From contig JAGBDL010000178.1 of assembly GCA_017937505.1 (NCBI GenBank), positions 1 to 60,443 of the forward strand: a DNA stretch of 60,443 nt. The letters are read 5' to 3'. The DNA comes from Clostridia bacterium (GTDB taxonomy: Bacteria; Bacillota; Clostridia; Christensenellales; Aristaeellaceae). Under the pieces are notes generated by a model. It saw only the letters and a list, made by a program, of their open reading frames with translations. It was not told where the DNA came from and did not search any database. The translations under genes and the position numbers were made by a program. Shown piece after piece: positions 7,500-19,100 of this stretch. Each line of letters opens with the position of its first letter. Position 1 is the first letter of the stretch.

Positions 7500-8107
7500 G
7501 GCTTTTCGCGGTTTTGCGCCCATCCCTTGAGAATCTCGTGAAACTGTCCGCCGCAGCGGGAGAGCTCGCCGAGCACCGCGTCGATGCCCGTCTCGCTTTG
7601 CAGCCAGCTTTCGCGCGTGACGGCCGCGCCTTCTGCCGGGCAGACGAGCAGCTGCGCCTCGGGAAAGAGCGTCTCGTAGTACATCTTCGCGCGGCGCGCA
7701 TGCACCGGCATGCAGCAGATGATCCCGCTGGAGACGGTCAGCTTCATCGCGTCCATGCGCCTGCGGGAGAAGATGGCGTTCTGATAGGTGTAGGTCGCCT
7801 CGTCCTCGTGCAGAATGGCGTGCTCCGGCACGCCGTTATCCAGCAGAATGCGGCGCATGAACGCCCACTCCGTGTCAAAATGGCCCTCGTAGCGGCGCGC
7901 GCCGGACAGCTGACCGGCAAAGCCGCTCGTTCCGATGGCATAGCGGCCGGAGGGCAGCACCCAGGGCGCAAGGCCCTCGCCGTAGAGCCTGGCGGCCAGC
8001 TCGGCGGGGAGCGCGTGGCCGTTGCCGGGGATGAAGATCACGTCCGCGGGCGCGGGCGCGTCCTCCAGAAAGATGAAATCGGAGACGTCGCGGATCCACT
8101 GGAGCAT
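7496..8107 (-). CDS. YdcF/DUF218-family protein
   Basis: 203 residues from the ATG at 8107, preceded by AAAGGAA that overlaps the stop of the upstream glycosyltransferase. The layout is that of the DUF218 (YdcF, SanA) fold: ADVIFIPGNGHALPAELAARLYGEG near the start (normally 'DxIVVLGgg....'), SGRYAIGTSGF, then EWAFMRRILLDNGVPEHAILHEDEATYTYQNAIF, which matches the 'E...m...L...GVP...I..E..s.nT.eNa' block, and IICCMPVHARRAKMYYETLFP, which matches the 's..fH..Ra......f'. Members are cytoplasmic or membrane-bound and proposed to act on nucleotide or polyprenyl substrates, function mostly unknown. Here it is the last gene of a glycosyltransferase operon, which suggests a role in cell-surface polysaccharide. 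Confidence 0.8.
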   Translation of the reverse strand: MLQWIRDVSDFIFLEDAPAPADVIFIPGNGHALPAELAARLYGEGLAPWVLPSGRYAIGTSGFAGQLSGARRYEGHFDTEWAFMRRILLDNGVPEHAILHEDEATYTYQNAIFSRRRMDAMKLTVSSGIICCMPVHARRAKMYYETLFPEAQLLVCPAEGAAVTRESWLQSETGIDAVLGELSRCGGQFHEILKGWAQNREKP

Positions 8108-8111
8108 GGTA

Positions 8112-9098
8112 TCATTCCTTTCCGGAGAGCAGGCCCGCCAGCGTGCCGACGCCGTAGACCACATGCACGGCGGGGAAGAGGAGGGGCAGCGTGAGCAGCG
8201 CCAGCAGCCTGCCGGTTTCCTGGGAGAGCGCGCCCCGGACGGCAAAGACCAGGTCGCAGGCCAGATAGGCGAAAAGCAGAAGCAGCAGCGGCCAGGCGCT
8301 CAGCGGCAGAAGCAAAAGCCCGGCGAGCAGCGCCAGCACGAACAGCGCCGGAATCAGGTGGCGCGGGGCGAAGCAGCGCGGCTGGATGCGCATCGTGCGG
8401 CCGATCCAGTAGCCGTTGCCCCACTTCTGGCGCAGCTGGCCGCGCATCGTGGCGCGGGCCGCGTGGTAGGAGACGATGTCCGGGGAGAAGTAGAAGCGGT
8501 AGCCGGCTTTGCGCATGCGGTAGTGCATGTCGTTGTCCTCGGTGCGGCGCAGGCGCTCGTCGTACAGGCCCACCTGATCGTAGACCTCGCGGCGGTAGAG
8601 CGCGTAGGCCAGCGTGTCCACATAGCGCGCCTCGCCGCCGTTGCGGAACGGGGCCGCGCCGCCGCAGAAGCGGGAGGTATCCACCGTGCGCAGCACGCTT
8701 TCCCACGCGCCGCTGGGCGCGCCGCCCAGCACGCAGCCGCCGACGATGTCCTCGCCCCGCTCCAGCGCCTGCAGATTCTTCTGGAGGAAATCCTTTGGAA
8801 TGCGCGCGTGCGCGTCCAGGCGGATGATCGCGTCGCCCGTCGCCGCACCCAGCGCGACGTTGATGCCGCTGGCCAGCCAGCGCTTCGGGTTGTCCAGCAC
8901 CTTCACCTCAAACGGCGCGTTCCTGGCGAAATCCAGCATGATCGCGCGCGTCGCATCCGTGGACGCGCTGTCCACCAGCAGCGCTTCGATCTGCTCATGC
9001 GGGATCGTCTGCGCCAGCAGATCCTCAAGCAGCGCGTTCAGACTGCCCGCGGCGTTGAACGCCACAATGATAAAGCTGATTTTCATCATATCATGCAC
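8112..9098 (-). CDS. Glycosyltransferase family 2 with C-terminal membrane helices
   Basis: 328 residues by the GTG at 9098; ATG codons at 9089 and 9086 (giving MKISFIIVAFN) are alternatives and no start has a strong ribosome binding site. The GT-A fold is clear: ISFIIVAFNAAGSL, LLVDSASTDATRAIM (nucleotide binding), ASGINVALGAATGDAIIRLDAHARI, where DAH is the DxD equivalent, and RTEDNDMHYRMRKAG, the ED acceptor motif. Three hydrophobic segments follow from about residue 250. This architecture resembles ExoA-like transferases acting on lipid-linked sugars at the inner membrane face. It lies 27 bases downstream of another family 2 enzyme, same strand. Confidence 0.88.
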   Translation of the reverse strand: MHDMMKISFIIVAFNAAGSLNALLEDLLAQTIPHEQIEALLVDSASTDATRAIMLDFARNAPFEVKVLDNPKRWLASGINVALGAATGDAIIRLDAHARIPKDFLQKNLQALERGEDIVGGCVLGGAPSGAWESVLRTVDTSRFCGGAAPFRNGGEARYVDTLAYALYRREVYDQVGLYDERLRRTEDNDMHYRMRKAGYRFYFSPDIVSYHAARATMRGQLRQKWGNGYWIGRTMRIQPRCFAPRHLIPALFVLALLAGLLLLPLSAWPLLLLLFAYLACDLVFAVRGALSQETGRLLALLTLPLLFPAVHVVYGVGTLAGLLSGKE

Positions 9099-9125
9099 CG
9101 TCTCTGTCAGGATGAAGGGCGTGAC

Positions 9126-10058
9126 TCACGCCGGGATACAGGCCCGGCTGCGCACGCGATAGGTGGCAAGCCCCGCCGGGAAGGCGAAGAAGAAGAGCTT
9201 CTGGGAGACAAATGCGCGCGCGCGCTTCTTCGCCAGGAGGCTGCCCAGCTGCGCGGCCTGGAAAAACAGCGCGCCCAGGAAGCCCCAAACGCCCAGCAGC
9301 AGGATGAGGATCACGCACATCCAGTCAAGCATATAGAAGAAGAACTTTTCGTTTTCATGGCGGAGGTATGCGTCGGCCTGGTGAAGCGCCATCGCGCAGC
9401 GCAGCGCCTGCCCTTCGCCCAGACGGCGGCGGGAGAACACGACGCCCAGCACGCCGCGCCCCTCGCGCACCGCGTCCGTGTGCACGATCATGGGCACGGG
9501 CAGCTCGGCGATCACGCAGCCGGCCGCTTTGAGGCGCGCATGCAGCTCGGCCTCCTCGCAGGCCACGGTGTCCGCAGACCAGCCGCCCGCGCGATCAAGC
9601 GCCTCTCTTTTCAGAAAGAGCGCGCCGCCGAATTCCGGTGCGATGCGCTCCTGCGTGCAGCCGAAGTAGTTTTCGTTTTGGCCGACGACCTTGCCGTCCT
9701 TCATGTACAGGTCTTCGCGGATGCCGGTGCAGCCGTCGTAGCCGCGCGCGGCCATGGCCATCATGGCCTTTTCGCAGAAGCCGGGCTGCAGCTGCATGTC
9801 CCCGTCCAGAAACAGCAGGTATTCGCCCTGCGCTTGCTGCGTGCCGATCAGGCGGCCAAGGCCGGCTGTGGTGTTCTCCTCGCTCAGCAGGAAGCAGCGC
9901 GCGCCGCAGGCCTTTGCGCGCGCGACGCTGTCGTCCGCAGAATGGGAATCGACATAGACGATTTCATGCGCGAGCACGCCCAGCGCCGCATGGACGCTCT
10001 CCATGCACCGGCTCAGGCGTTCGCCCTCGTTTTTGCCGATGACAACAACGCTGATCAT
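9126..10058 (-). CDS. Glycosyltransferase family 2, membrane-associated
   Basis: 310 residues, ATG at 10058 with GGGAGGG eight bases upstream. The first gene of the minus-strand operon. N-terminal SVVVIGKNEGERLSRC, EIVYVDSHSADDSV (nucleotide-binding aspartates), GEYLLFLDGDMQLQPGF where DGD is the metal-binding DxD, and CEEAELHARLKAAG as the acceptor motif. A hydrophobic C-terminal region (FFFYMLDWMCVILILLLG and following) places it at the membrane. The sugar and acceptor cannot be told from sequence. With 8112-9098 and the DUF218 protein it probably builds a surface glycan or glycolipid. Confidence 0.88.
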   Translation of the reverse strand: MISVVVIGKNEGERLSRCMESVHAALGVLAHEIVYVDSHSADDSVARAKACGARCFLLSEENTTAGLGRLIGTQQAQGEYLLFLDGDMQLQPGFCEKAMMAMAARGYDGCTGIREDLYMKDGKVVGQNENYFGCTQERIAPEFGGALFLKREALDRAGGWSADTVACEEAELHARLKAAGCVIAELPVPMIVHTDAVREGRGVLGVVFSRRRLGEGQALRCAMALHQADAYLRHENEKFFFYMLDWMCVILILLLGVWGFLGALFFQAAQLGSLLAKKRARAFVSQKLFFFAFPAGLATYRVRSRACIPA

Positions 10059-10082
10059 CGTTCTTCCCTCCCGCGGCGGAAT

Positions 10083-10138
10083 ATGCTATAATACGCTATA
10101 GATACATCTATTATCGCATAAAACGACACGATGCGCAA
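10083..10138. promoter_or_regulatory. Divergent promoters with mirrored -10 boxes
   Basis: Minus strand: TTGCGC (10133-10138), 17 bases, GATAAT (10110-10115) with extended TG, driving the glycosyltransferase operon. Plus strand: extended -10 TGCTATAAT at 10084-10092, driving the gene at 10166. The two -10 regions form an inverted repeat, ATGCTATAAT (10083-10092) against ATTATCGCAT (10110-10119), nine of ten positions matching. Confidence 0.65.
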
Positions 10139-10165
10139 GTATCGGATTGGAGCGGAGGGCGTGCC

Positions 10166-11140
10166 ATGCTGCTGAGCGTTGTGATCCCGTTTTACCAGGT
10201 GGAAAAGTACATCGGGGACTGCCTGACCCTCGCGGCGCAGCTGCCGGAGCGGGACTGCGAGATCCTGCTGGTGGACGACTGCGGCAGCGACGGCTCGGCG
10301 GCGATCGCCAAGGACTTCTGTGCGCGGCACGCAAACATGCGGGTGATCCGCAGGGAGCAAAACGGCGGGCTCTCGGCGGCGCGCAACACGGGTCTGGCGG
10401 CATCGCGGGGCGAATACGTCTACTTCCTGGACAGCGACGACCTGCCGCGGCCGCAGGCGCTCTGGCAGCTCGTTCAGGCGGCGAAGACGCTGGCGCTGGA
10501 CGTGGGCAAGGCGCGCTTTGCCTACTTTGACGATGAGACGGGGGAGGAGACGCCCGGCCCGGCGATTGAGCGGACGGACGCGATGCCAGGCGGCGCGCTG
10601 TTTGCCAGCCAGTGCCGGGCGGGGGTGTACGAGCCGATGGTGTGGCAGTGCGTCTACCGCCGGGCGTTCCTTGAGGAAAACGAACTGACGATGGCCGAGG
10701 GCCTGCTCTTTGAGGACGAGCTGTTCCAGGCGCCGGCGCTCCTTTGCGCGCAGCGCGCGGCGGCGTTTGAAACGGACATCCTGCGCTACCGCCAGCGCGC
10801 GGGGAGCATCATGGGATCGTTTGCCAAATCGAGCCGCTGGTGCGAAAGCTACCTGGAGGTGTGCCGCAGGCTGTCCGCGCTGGCAAAGACGCTGCCTGCG
10901 GGCGGGGCGAGGGCCGCGCTCCGCAAGCGCGTGGGGCAGATCGCGCTGAGCGTGGTCAAGAACATCCCGGCATACCGCCTGCCGGAGGCGGTCGCGGGGG
11001 AGGCGATGGCCTTTGCCGGCGCGCACAGGGGGGAGCTGTCCGGCTATGCCCTGCGCAGCGGGGACGCGCCGGTGGCGGCACAGGGGCTGCTTCTGCGCCT
11101 TTCGCCCAAGGCGTTCATGAAGCTGTACACGCGCGTATAA
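10166..11140 (+). CDS. Glycosyltransferase family 2
   Basis: 324 residues, ATG at 10166 after GGAGCGGAGGG. Typical soluble GT-A enzyme: LLSVVIPFYQVEKYIGDC, ILLVDDCGSDGSAAIA, NGGLSAARNTGLAASRGEYVYFLDSDD, where DSDD is the metal-binding motif, and EGLLFEDELFQAPALL near residue 180, the 'ED' base motif seen in EpsJ/WaaV-type enzymes. No membrane helix. Divergent from the glycosyltransferase operon and probably part of the same glycan pathway. No clear terminator follows; the nifJ promoter starts 55 bases after the stop. Confidence 0.9.
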   Translation: MLLSVVIPFYQVEKYIGDCLTLAAQLPERDCEILLVDDCGSDGSAAIAKDFCARHANMRVIRREQNGGLSAARNTGLAASRGEYVYFLDSDDLPRPQALWQLVQAAKTLALDVGKARFAYFDDETGEETPGPAIERTDAMPGGALFASQCRAGVYEPMVWQCVYRRAFLEENELTMAEGLLFEDELFQAPALLCAQRAAAFETDILRYRQRAGSIMGSFAKSSRWCESYLEVCRRLSALAKTLPAGGARAALRKRVGQIALSVVKNIPAYRLPEAVAGEAMAFAGAHRGELSGYALRSGDAPVAAQGLLLRLSPKAFMKLYTRV

Positions 11141-11195
11141 TCTGGGCGTTATCCCATTCATTCTATGCAAAAATAGGAGAATCTTCCTGTCAGCC

Positions 11196-11224
11196 TTGAC
11201 ATGTTTTTGCCGGTTGGCTATAAT
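11196..11224 (+). promoter_or_regulatory. Perfect consensus promoter of nifJ
   Basis: TTGACA (11196-11201), 17 bases, TATAAT (11219-11224): both hexamers exact. The leader is about 100 bases and can form a hairpin from GTCT(GTT)ATGG at 11238-11248 with CCATAGAC at about 11272-11279. Confidence 0.92.
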
Positions 11225-11312
11225 AGGTTTGTCGAGAACTGTCTGTTATGGGGCCTGCTGCGTCTGCGGCAATCCATAGACGGCGCTCACAAAAATGGTA
11301 ATCCTGAATTAA

Positions 11313-14810
<3,498 letters not shown>

Positions 14811-14845
14811 TTGCCCGTCAACAGGTCGCCTAACCGCATAACATT

Positions 14846-14888
14846 CGCCCCCTCTTCGGGATATCGTCCCGGAGCGGGGGCGTTTTTT
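14846..14888 (+). terminator. nifJ terminator
   Basis: CGCCCCC (14846-14852) pairs with GGGGGCG (14876-14882) with an inner TCGGGA/TCCCGG stem, followed by TTTTTT. Confidence 0.95.
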
Positions 14889-14916
14889 CCAATCATAGAC
14901 TGCGCATAGAAAATGC

Positions 14917-14945
14917 TTGCATCCCACACGAGGAAACTTTATAAT
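14917..14945 (+). promoter_or_regulatory. Promoter of the SH3b protein gene
   Basis: TTGCAT (14917-14922), 17 bases, TATAAT (14940-14945). Confidence 0.85.
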
Positions 14946-14982
14946 AAGGATAACGTATAGTGGGTGTGAGGAGGGTCAGACT

Positions 14983-16377
14983 ATGGCCAAGAGACGCGAA
15001 CAGCCGGAGAATCTCGAACAGACAAAACGGATCAGTCCTTATCAGCAGATGGACGAGGATTACGAAGACGGCGATCAGAATGGGGCGTACGACGACGCCT
15101 ACGCTGACGAGTACGACGGCGGATATGGCGATGAGGAAGAACAGACTGGGCAGACCGGAGGCTTCTTCTTCTCAAGGATCGGGAAAATCGCCGTGGTTCT
15201 CATCGCGCTGCTGCTTCTCGTGCTTCTCGCTCTGCTTGCCATCCGCTTTTTGAGCAAGCCGGAGGAGAACAAACAGCTGCCCTCGGCGGTGAACACGCTT
15301 GCGCCTGCCGCACAGACGCCGACGACTGCGCCGACCTCGGTTGTCTTTGCCCCGGTGATCGACGCGGGGGAGACGCCGGAACCGACCGAAGCGCCCACGC
15401 AGCGGCCGACAGCGACGCCGACGCCTGCGCCGACGAACACGCCGCTGCCGATCATCCTGACGAATACGCCGACTCCGAGCCCGTCGCCGACGCCAACGCC
15501 CTCGCCGTCCCCGACGCTCGCGCCGACCAGCACGCCCGAGCCGACGCCCACGCCGCTAGCGGAAATCGGCAAGGGCAAGGTGAACCGCAGCGCAAACCTG
15601 CGCGCGAGCGCGTCCTCGAACGGCAAGGTGAAGCAGACCGTGAAGAAGGGCGAAACCGTCACGATTCACGAAACCCTGCTCGACAAGAGCGGCAAGGTCT
15701 GGTATAACCTCACGATCGACGACCAGGCGGTGTCCGGCTGGATGCGCGATTATGTGATCGATCTGGAGGACAAGCTCGCAGAGCCGACCTACACGCCGAA
15801 TCCCGAAGCGACGCCCGACAAGGAAACGCCGGCGGAGACGGCATCGCCGGATACAGAGGACGAGCGTGAGACGTCTGCGGAGGACGTGATCGCTTCCGGA
15901 AAAGCTAATCGCGACGCGAACATCCGCAAGAGCATGAACGGTTCGGTGCTGGGTACCGTGAAAAAGGGTAAAACCGTCAGCATCTACGAGGTGCTGAAGG
16001 ACAAGAGCGGCAATATCTGGTACAGGCTGAGCGTCGATGACAGCGAACAGGCCGGCTACATGCGCGACTATGTCATCGATCTGAAGGACGATGCGAAGCT
16101 CGAGGTGGTGACGGATGTCGGCAAGGCGTCCGTCGGCACGGCGAAGACCAACCGCGCCGCCAACGTGCGCATGACGCCTGCGTCGGACGGCAAGGTGGTT
16201 CGCCAGCTCAGCGAGGGCGTCAAGGTCTACATCCTGGGCAAGTACAAGGATGCGCATGACCAGATCTGGTATCAGATTTCCACGGAGTCCGGCAACACCA
16301 CGGGCTTCATGCGCGACTATGTGCTCGAAAGCGTCAAGCTGGACGAGGGCGTAGAGACGCAAACCTATTCTGAATAA
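14983..16377 (+). CDS. Membrane-anchored protein with Pro/Thr-rich linker and three SH3b domains
   Basis: 464 residues from the ATG at 14983, which has GAGGAGGG upstream; the in-frame ATG at 14917 overlaps the promoter -35. A hydrophilic, acidic cytoplasmic tail of about 60 residues ([20 protein letters not shown] region) is followed by a single membrane helix ([18 protein letters not shown]), an extended [12 protein letters not shown] linker of about 100 residues that spans the cell wall, and three bacterial SH3 modules. Each SH3b has the pattern N-R-x-A-N-x-R followed by G-x-V...G..V.I and a WYN/WYR/WYQ core, and each ends in a near identical [16 protein letters not shown] tail. SH3b repeats usually bind peptidoglycan stem peptides; no enzymatic domain is present, so this is probably a wall-binding or sensing protein. 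Confidence 0.85.
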   Translation: MAKRREQPENLEQTKRISPYQQMDEDYEDGDQNGAYDDAYADEYDGGYGDEEEQTGQTGGFFFSRIGKIAVVLIALLLLVLLALLAIRFLSKPEENKQLPSAVNTLAPAAQTPTTAPTSVVFAPVIDAGETPEPTEAPTQRPTATPTPAPTNTPLPIILTNTPTPSPSPTPTPSPSPTLAPTSTPEPTPTPLAEIGKGKVNRSANLRASASSNGKVKQTVKKGETVTIHETLLDKSGKVWYNLTIDDQAVSGWMRDYVIDLEDKLAEPTYTPNPEATPDKETPAETASPDTEDERETSAEDVIASGKANRDANIRKSMNGSVLGTVKKGKTVSIYEVLKDKSGNIWYRLSVDDSEQAGYMRDYVIDLKDDAKLEVVTDVGKASVGTAKTNRAANVRMTPASDGKVVRQLSEGVKVYILGKYKDAHDQIWYQISTESGNTTGFMRDYVLESVKLDEGVETQTYSE

Positions 16378-16381
16378 AGCG

Positions 16382-16414
16382 AAAAGACCGGACGTGAAAC
16401 CGTCCGGTCTTTTA
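16382..16414. terminator. Bidirectional terminator
   Basis: AAAAGACCGGACG-TGAAAC-CGTCCGGTCTTTT, a 13-bp perfect stem with T runs on both strands. It serves the SH3b gene and, on the other strand, murG. Confidence 0.93.
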
Positions 16415-16431
16415 TGATCTTCACTTCTTCA

Positions 16432-16466
16432 AGCCGCCGCGAAGCGAAGAGGGGACTCGCGGCCCC
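16432..16466. repeat. Dispersed repeat, family 2, fragment next to murG
   Basis: CGCGAAGCGAAGAGGGGACT at about 16437-16456 matches the start module of the repeat at 6367. It lies between the terminator and the murG stop codon. Confidence 0.55.
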
Positions 16467-16475
16467 AACATTTCC

Positions 16476-17537
16476 TTACTTCTTCGCGTACTTGTGAATC
16501 TGCTCGAGCACGGCCTGTGTACCGTTTGCGTCCTCCTGTGCGCTCAGACGCTGGATCAGCAGGTCCTTGTCCTCCCAGAGCGCGTCGATTGCGGCGGGCA
16601 GGGACTCGGCGTTCATGTCCGCCTGAATCATCACGTGCGCCAATCCGCGCGCCTTGAGCGAATTCGCATTGAGCACCTGATCGCCGCGGCCGCTGTGGTA
16701 GGGAATGAGCAGCGCTGGCTTGCGCAGGGCCAGCAGCTCGGAGAGCGAGTTCGATCCCGCACGGGAGAGCACGATATCCGCGCAGGCAAATGCGTCCGGC
16801 AGGTCGTCCGAGAGATACTCAAACTGCCTGTAGCCCGGCGTGCCCTCAAGCCCGGCGTCCAGATTGCCCTTGCCGCAGACGTGCAGCACGTCGTACTTCC
16901 TGGTGAGCGCCGGCAGCGACTCACGCAGTACTGCGTTGACTGTCTGCGCGCCCAGGGAGCCGCCGATCATCATCAGAACCGGCTTGCTGCCGTCAAAGCC
17001 GGCCAGCTGAAGCCCCTTCTCGCGCACGCCGGAGAAGATCTGTGCGCGCAGCGGCGTGCCGGTCTGAACGCCCTTGTCGCCCAGCAGCTTTGCGCACTCC
17101 GGGAAGGTCGTGCAGACGGCCCTGGCAAACGGCTTGCAGAGCTTGTTCGCCAGGCCCGGCGTGATGTCGCTCTCGTGCATGACCACCGGCACGCGGCACA
17201 GCGCCGCTCCCACCACGACGGGTACGCTCACAAAGCCGCCCTTGGAGAAGACGATGGACGGCTTCAGCCTGCGGATGATGCCAAAGCTCTGGAACATGCC
17301 GGCGATGACGCGGAACGGGTCGGTGAAGTTCTTCAGATCAAAGTACCGGCGCAGCTTGCCGGAGCTGACCGCATGGTAGGTGACGCCCTGCATCGGCTCG
17401 ATCAGGGAGCGCTCGATGCCGTTTTTCGTGCCAATGTAGTGGATCTCCCAGCCCTCCTCAAGCAGCAGGGGAATCAGCGCCTGATTGGGGGAAACATGGC
17501 CGGCTGTGCCGCCGCCGGTCAGAACAATGCGCTTCAC
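16476..17537 (-). CDS. murG: UDP-GlcNAc:lipid I N-acetylglucosaminyltransferase
   Basis: Adds N-acetylglucosamine to lipid I, making lipid II at the inner face of the membrane. 353 residues from a GTG at 17537, selected because GAGGAGG lies eight bases upstream and the protein then begins KRIVLTGGGTAGHVSPNQAL, the glycine-rich loop of MurG. Other landmarks are SKGGFVSVPVVVGA, MHESDITPGLANKL (acceptor-side H and E), MMIGGSLGAQTVN, and the donor-binding SRAGSNSLSELLALRKPALLIPYH. Length and motifs are complete. It is a single gene here, not inside a dcw cluster, which is unusual for murG. Confidence 0.97.
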   Translation of the reverse strand: MKRIVLTGGGTAGHVSPNQALIPLLLEEGWEIHYIGTKNGIERSLIEPMQGVTYHAVSSGKLRRYFDLKNFTDPFRVIAGMFQSFGIIRRLKPSIVFSKGGFVSVPVVVGAALCRVPVVMHESDITPGLANKLCKPFARAVCTTFPECAKLLGDKGVQTGTPLRAQIFSGVREKGLQLAGFDGSKPVLMMIGGSLGAQTVNAVLRESLPALTRKYDVLHVCGKGNLDAGLEGTPGYRQFEYLSDDLPDAFACADIVLSRAGSNSLSELLALRKPALLIPYHSGRGDQVLNANSLKARGLAHVMIQADMNAESLPAAIDALWEDKDLLIQRLSAQEDANGTQAVLEQIHKYAKK

Positions 17538-17568
17538 AAAAAAGACCTCCTCGTTGGTCGTTTCTCCT

Positions 17569-17597
17569 ATTATACCAAGGGGAAAGAAACGGGTCAA
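17569..17597 (-). promoter_or_regulatory. murG promoter
   Basis: On the minus strand TTGACC (17592-17597), 17 bases, TATAAT (17569-17574), about 30 bases before the GTG start. Confidence 0.85.
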
Positions 17598-17738
17598 GCG
17601 TGACAACCCGGGGCGCGATTCTTTTTGCCGGAATCACAGAAAGTGGCCAAGGCCTTTGAGTTTGGGCCGTGTAAAATTGTCGTAAGCAGACAAAAATCTC
17701 GGAAACCGGAAAGTTATGATTTATTATCGTGAGAGTTG

Positions 17739-17747
17739 TGATATAAT
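17739..17747 (+). promoter_or_regulatory. Extended -10 promoter of prs
   Basis: TGATATAAT with no good -35 at 17 bases (ATTTAT). The start codon is 55 bases downstream. Confidence 0.6.
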
Positions 17748-17802
17748 AGGAACGTAAGTGTCCATGTGGATTGTTTAGTAATCACTGAAGAAAGGGATTA
17801 TT

Positions 17803-18993
17803 ATGAGCGAGAACATCAACACTGAAGCGTCCCAGAAGTTCCCGATGATGCCGGTTGCACCGCTGGGCATCATCGCCATGCGCGGCTGCGAGGAAATGGG
17901 CAAGGCTGTCAACGATTACCTGACCAGGTGGCAGGTGGACAACAGCACCGATGAAAAGCTGCACAGCTTCTACGGCTCGGAGGCCAACGGCTTTTTGATC
18001 CGTGCAAACTGCCCGCGCTTTGGCACCGGCGAGGGCAAGGGGATGCTGCTGGATTCTGTGCGCGGGTATGATCTGTATATCATCTGCGACGTCGGCGCGT
18101 ATCAGTGTACCTACGAGCTCTACGGCAGGGAGGTACCGATGACGCCGGACGAGCACTACGCCGACCTCAAGCGCATCATCGCGGCGGTCAGCGGGAAGGC
18201 GAAGCGCATCAACGTCATCATGCCGATGCTCTACGAGGGACGCCAGCATCGCCGCACGGCCCGCGAATCCATGGACTGTGCGCTGATGCTTCAGGAGCTG
18301 GTCTCCATGGGCGTCGCCAACATCATCACCTTCGACGCGCACGACCCGCGCGTGCAGAATGCGATTCCGCTCAACGGCTTTGAGAGCATCATGCCGACCT
18401 ATCAGATGCTCAAGGCCATGTGCGCCACCTATGACGATCTGAAGATCGACAAGGATCACATGATGGTCGTCTCCCCGGACGAGGGCGCGATTGGCCGCAA
18501 TATCTATTACAGCTCCGCGATGGGCGTGAACCTGGGCATGTTCTACAAGCGCCGTGACTACACGCGCGTGGTGAACGGCCGCAATCCGATCGTCGCGCAC
18601 GAGTACATGGGCGTCGACGTGGAGGGCAAGGATGTCTTCGTTGCCGACGACATTATCGCTTCCGGCGACTCCATGCTCGATCTGGCGTATAACCTCAAGC
18701 AGCGCGGCGCCAAGCGCGTGTTTGCGGGTGCGACCTTCGCGTTCTTCACCAGCGGCCTGGATGCGTTCAACAAGGCGTACGAGGAGGGCGTGATCGATCA
18801 CGTCTTTGCGACCAACCTGACCTACGCCACGCCGGAGCTGCTTCAGGCGCCGTGGTTCACCCAGGCGGATATGAGCAAGTATATGGCCTTTGTCATCGCC
18901 ACGCTCAATCACGACCAGTCCCTGAGCTATCTGCTGGATCCGTGGTCCCGGATTGAGAAGCTGCTGAGCCGGTACCGCGCAAACCAGAAATAA
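17803..18993 (+). CDS. prs: Ribose-phosphate pyrophosphokinase, long form
   Basis: Makes PRPP from ribose 5-phosphate and ATP for nucleotide, histidine and NAD synthesis. 396 residues, about 80 longer than the usual bacterial enzyme, with an N-terminal extension and longer loops; such long forms are common in Clostridia. Recognisable parts are INVIMPMLYEGRQHRRTARE (the catalytic flexible-loop region with R-Q-x-R/H-R), LGVANIITFDAHDP in the form GVANIITFDAHDPR, and the PRPP-binding loop FVADDIIASGDSML. The start AAGAAAGGGATTATTATG is adequate. It is monocistronic with a terminator. Confidence 0.92.
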   Translation: MSENINTEASQKFPMMPVAPLGIIAMRGCEEMGKAVNDYLTRWQVDNSTDEKLHSFYGSEANGFLIRANCPRFGTGEGKGMLLDSVRGYDLYIICDVGAYQCTYELYGREVPMTPDEHYADLKRIIAAVSGKAKRINVIMPMLYEGRQHRRTARESMDCALMLQELVSMGVANIITFDAHDPRVQNAIPLNGFESIMPTYQMLKAMCATYDDLKIDKDHMMVVSPDEGAIGRNIYYSSAMGVNLGMFYKRRDYTRVVNGRNPIVAHEYMGVDVEGKDVFVADDIIASGDSMLDLAYNLKQRGAKRVFAGATFAFFTSGLDAFNKAYEEGVIDHVFATNLTYATPELLQAPWFTQADMSKYMAFVIATLNHDQSLSYLLDPWSRIEKLLSRYRANQK

Positions 18994-19005
18994 CCTGCAA
19001 ACAGA

Positions 19006-19034
19006 AGACGGACGGAAAAACCGCCCGTCTTTTT
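19006..19034 (+). terminator. prs terminator
   Basis: AGACGG-A-CGG pairs with CCG-C-CCGTCT around AAAAA, followed by TTTTC. Confidence 0.88.
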
Positions 19035-19057
19035 CTGTGCAGAAAAGAGAGAAAGAG

Positions 19058-19086
19058 AAAAGCCCCCGCTTTGCGCGGAGGCTTTT
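19058..19086 (-). terminator. Terminator of the DUF3048 gene
   Basis: Stem AAAAGCCTCCGC / GCGGGGGCTTTT (read on the minus strand) around GCAAA. It gives a T run on the minus strand and could also act on the plus strand behind prs. Confidence 0.85.
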
Positions 19087-19100
19087 GTGAGTGTAGGGGA

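Noticed and set aside
15400..15560. Repetitive CCGACGCC-type tract as a DNA repeat element
   Set aside because: It is the coding sequence for the proline/threonine-rich linker of the SH3b protein.
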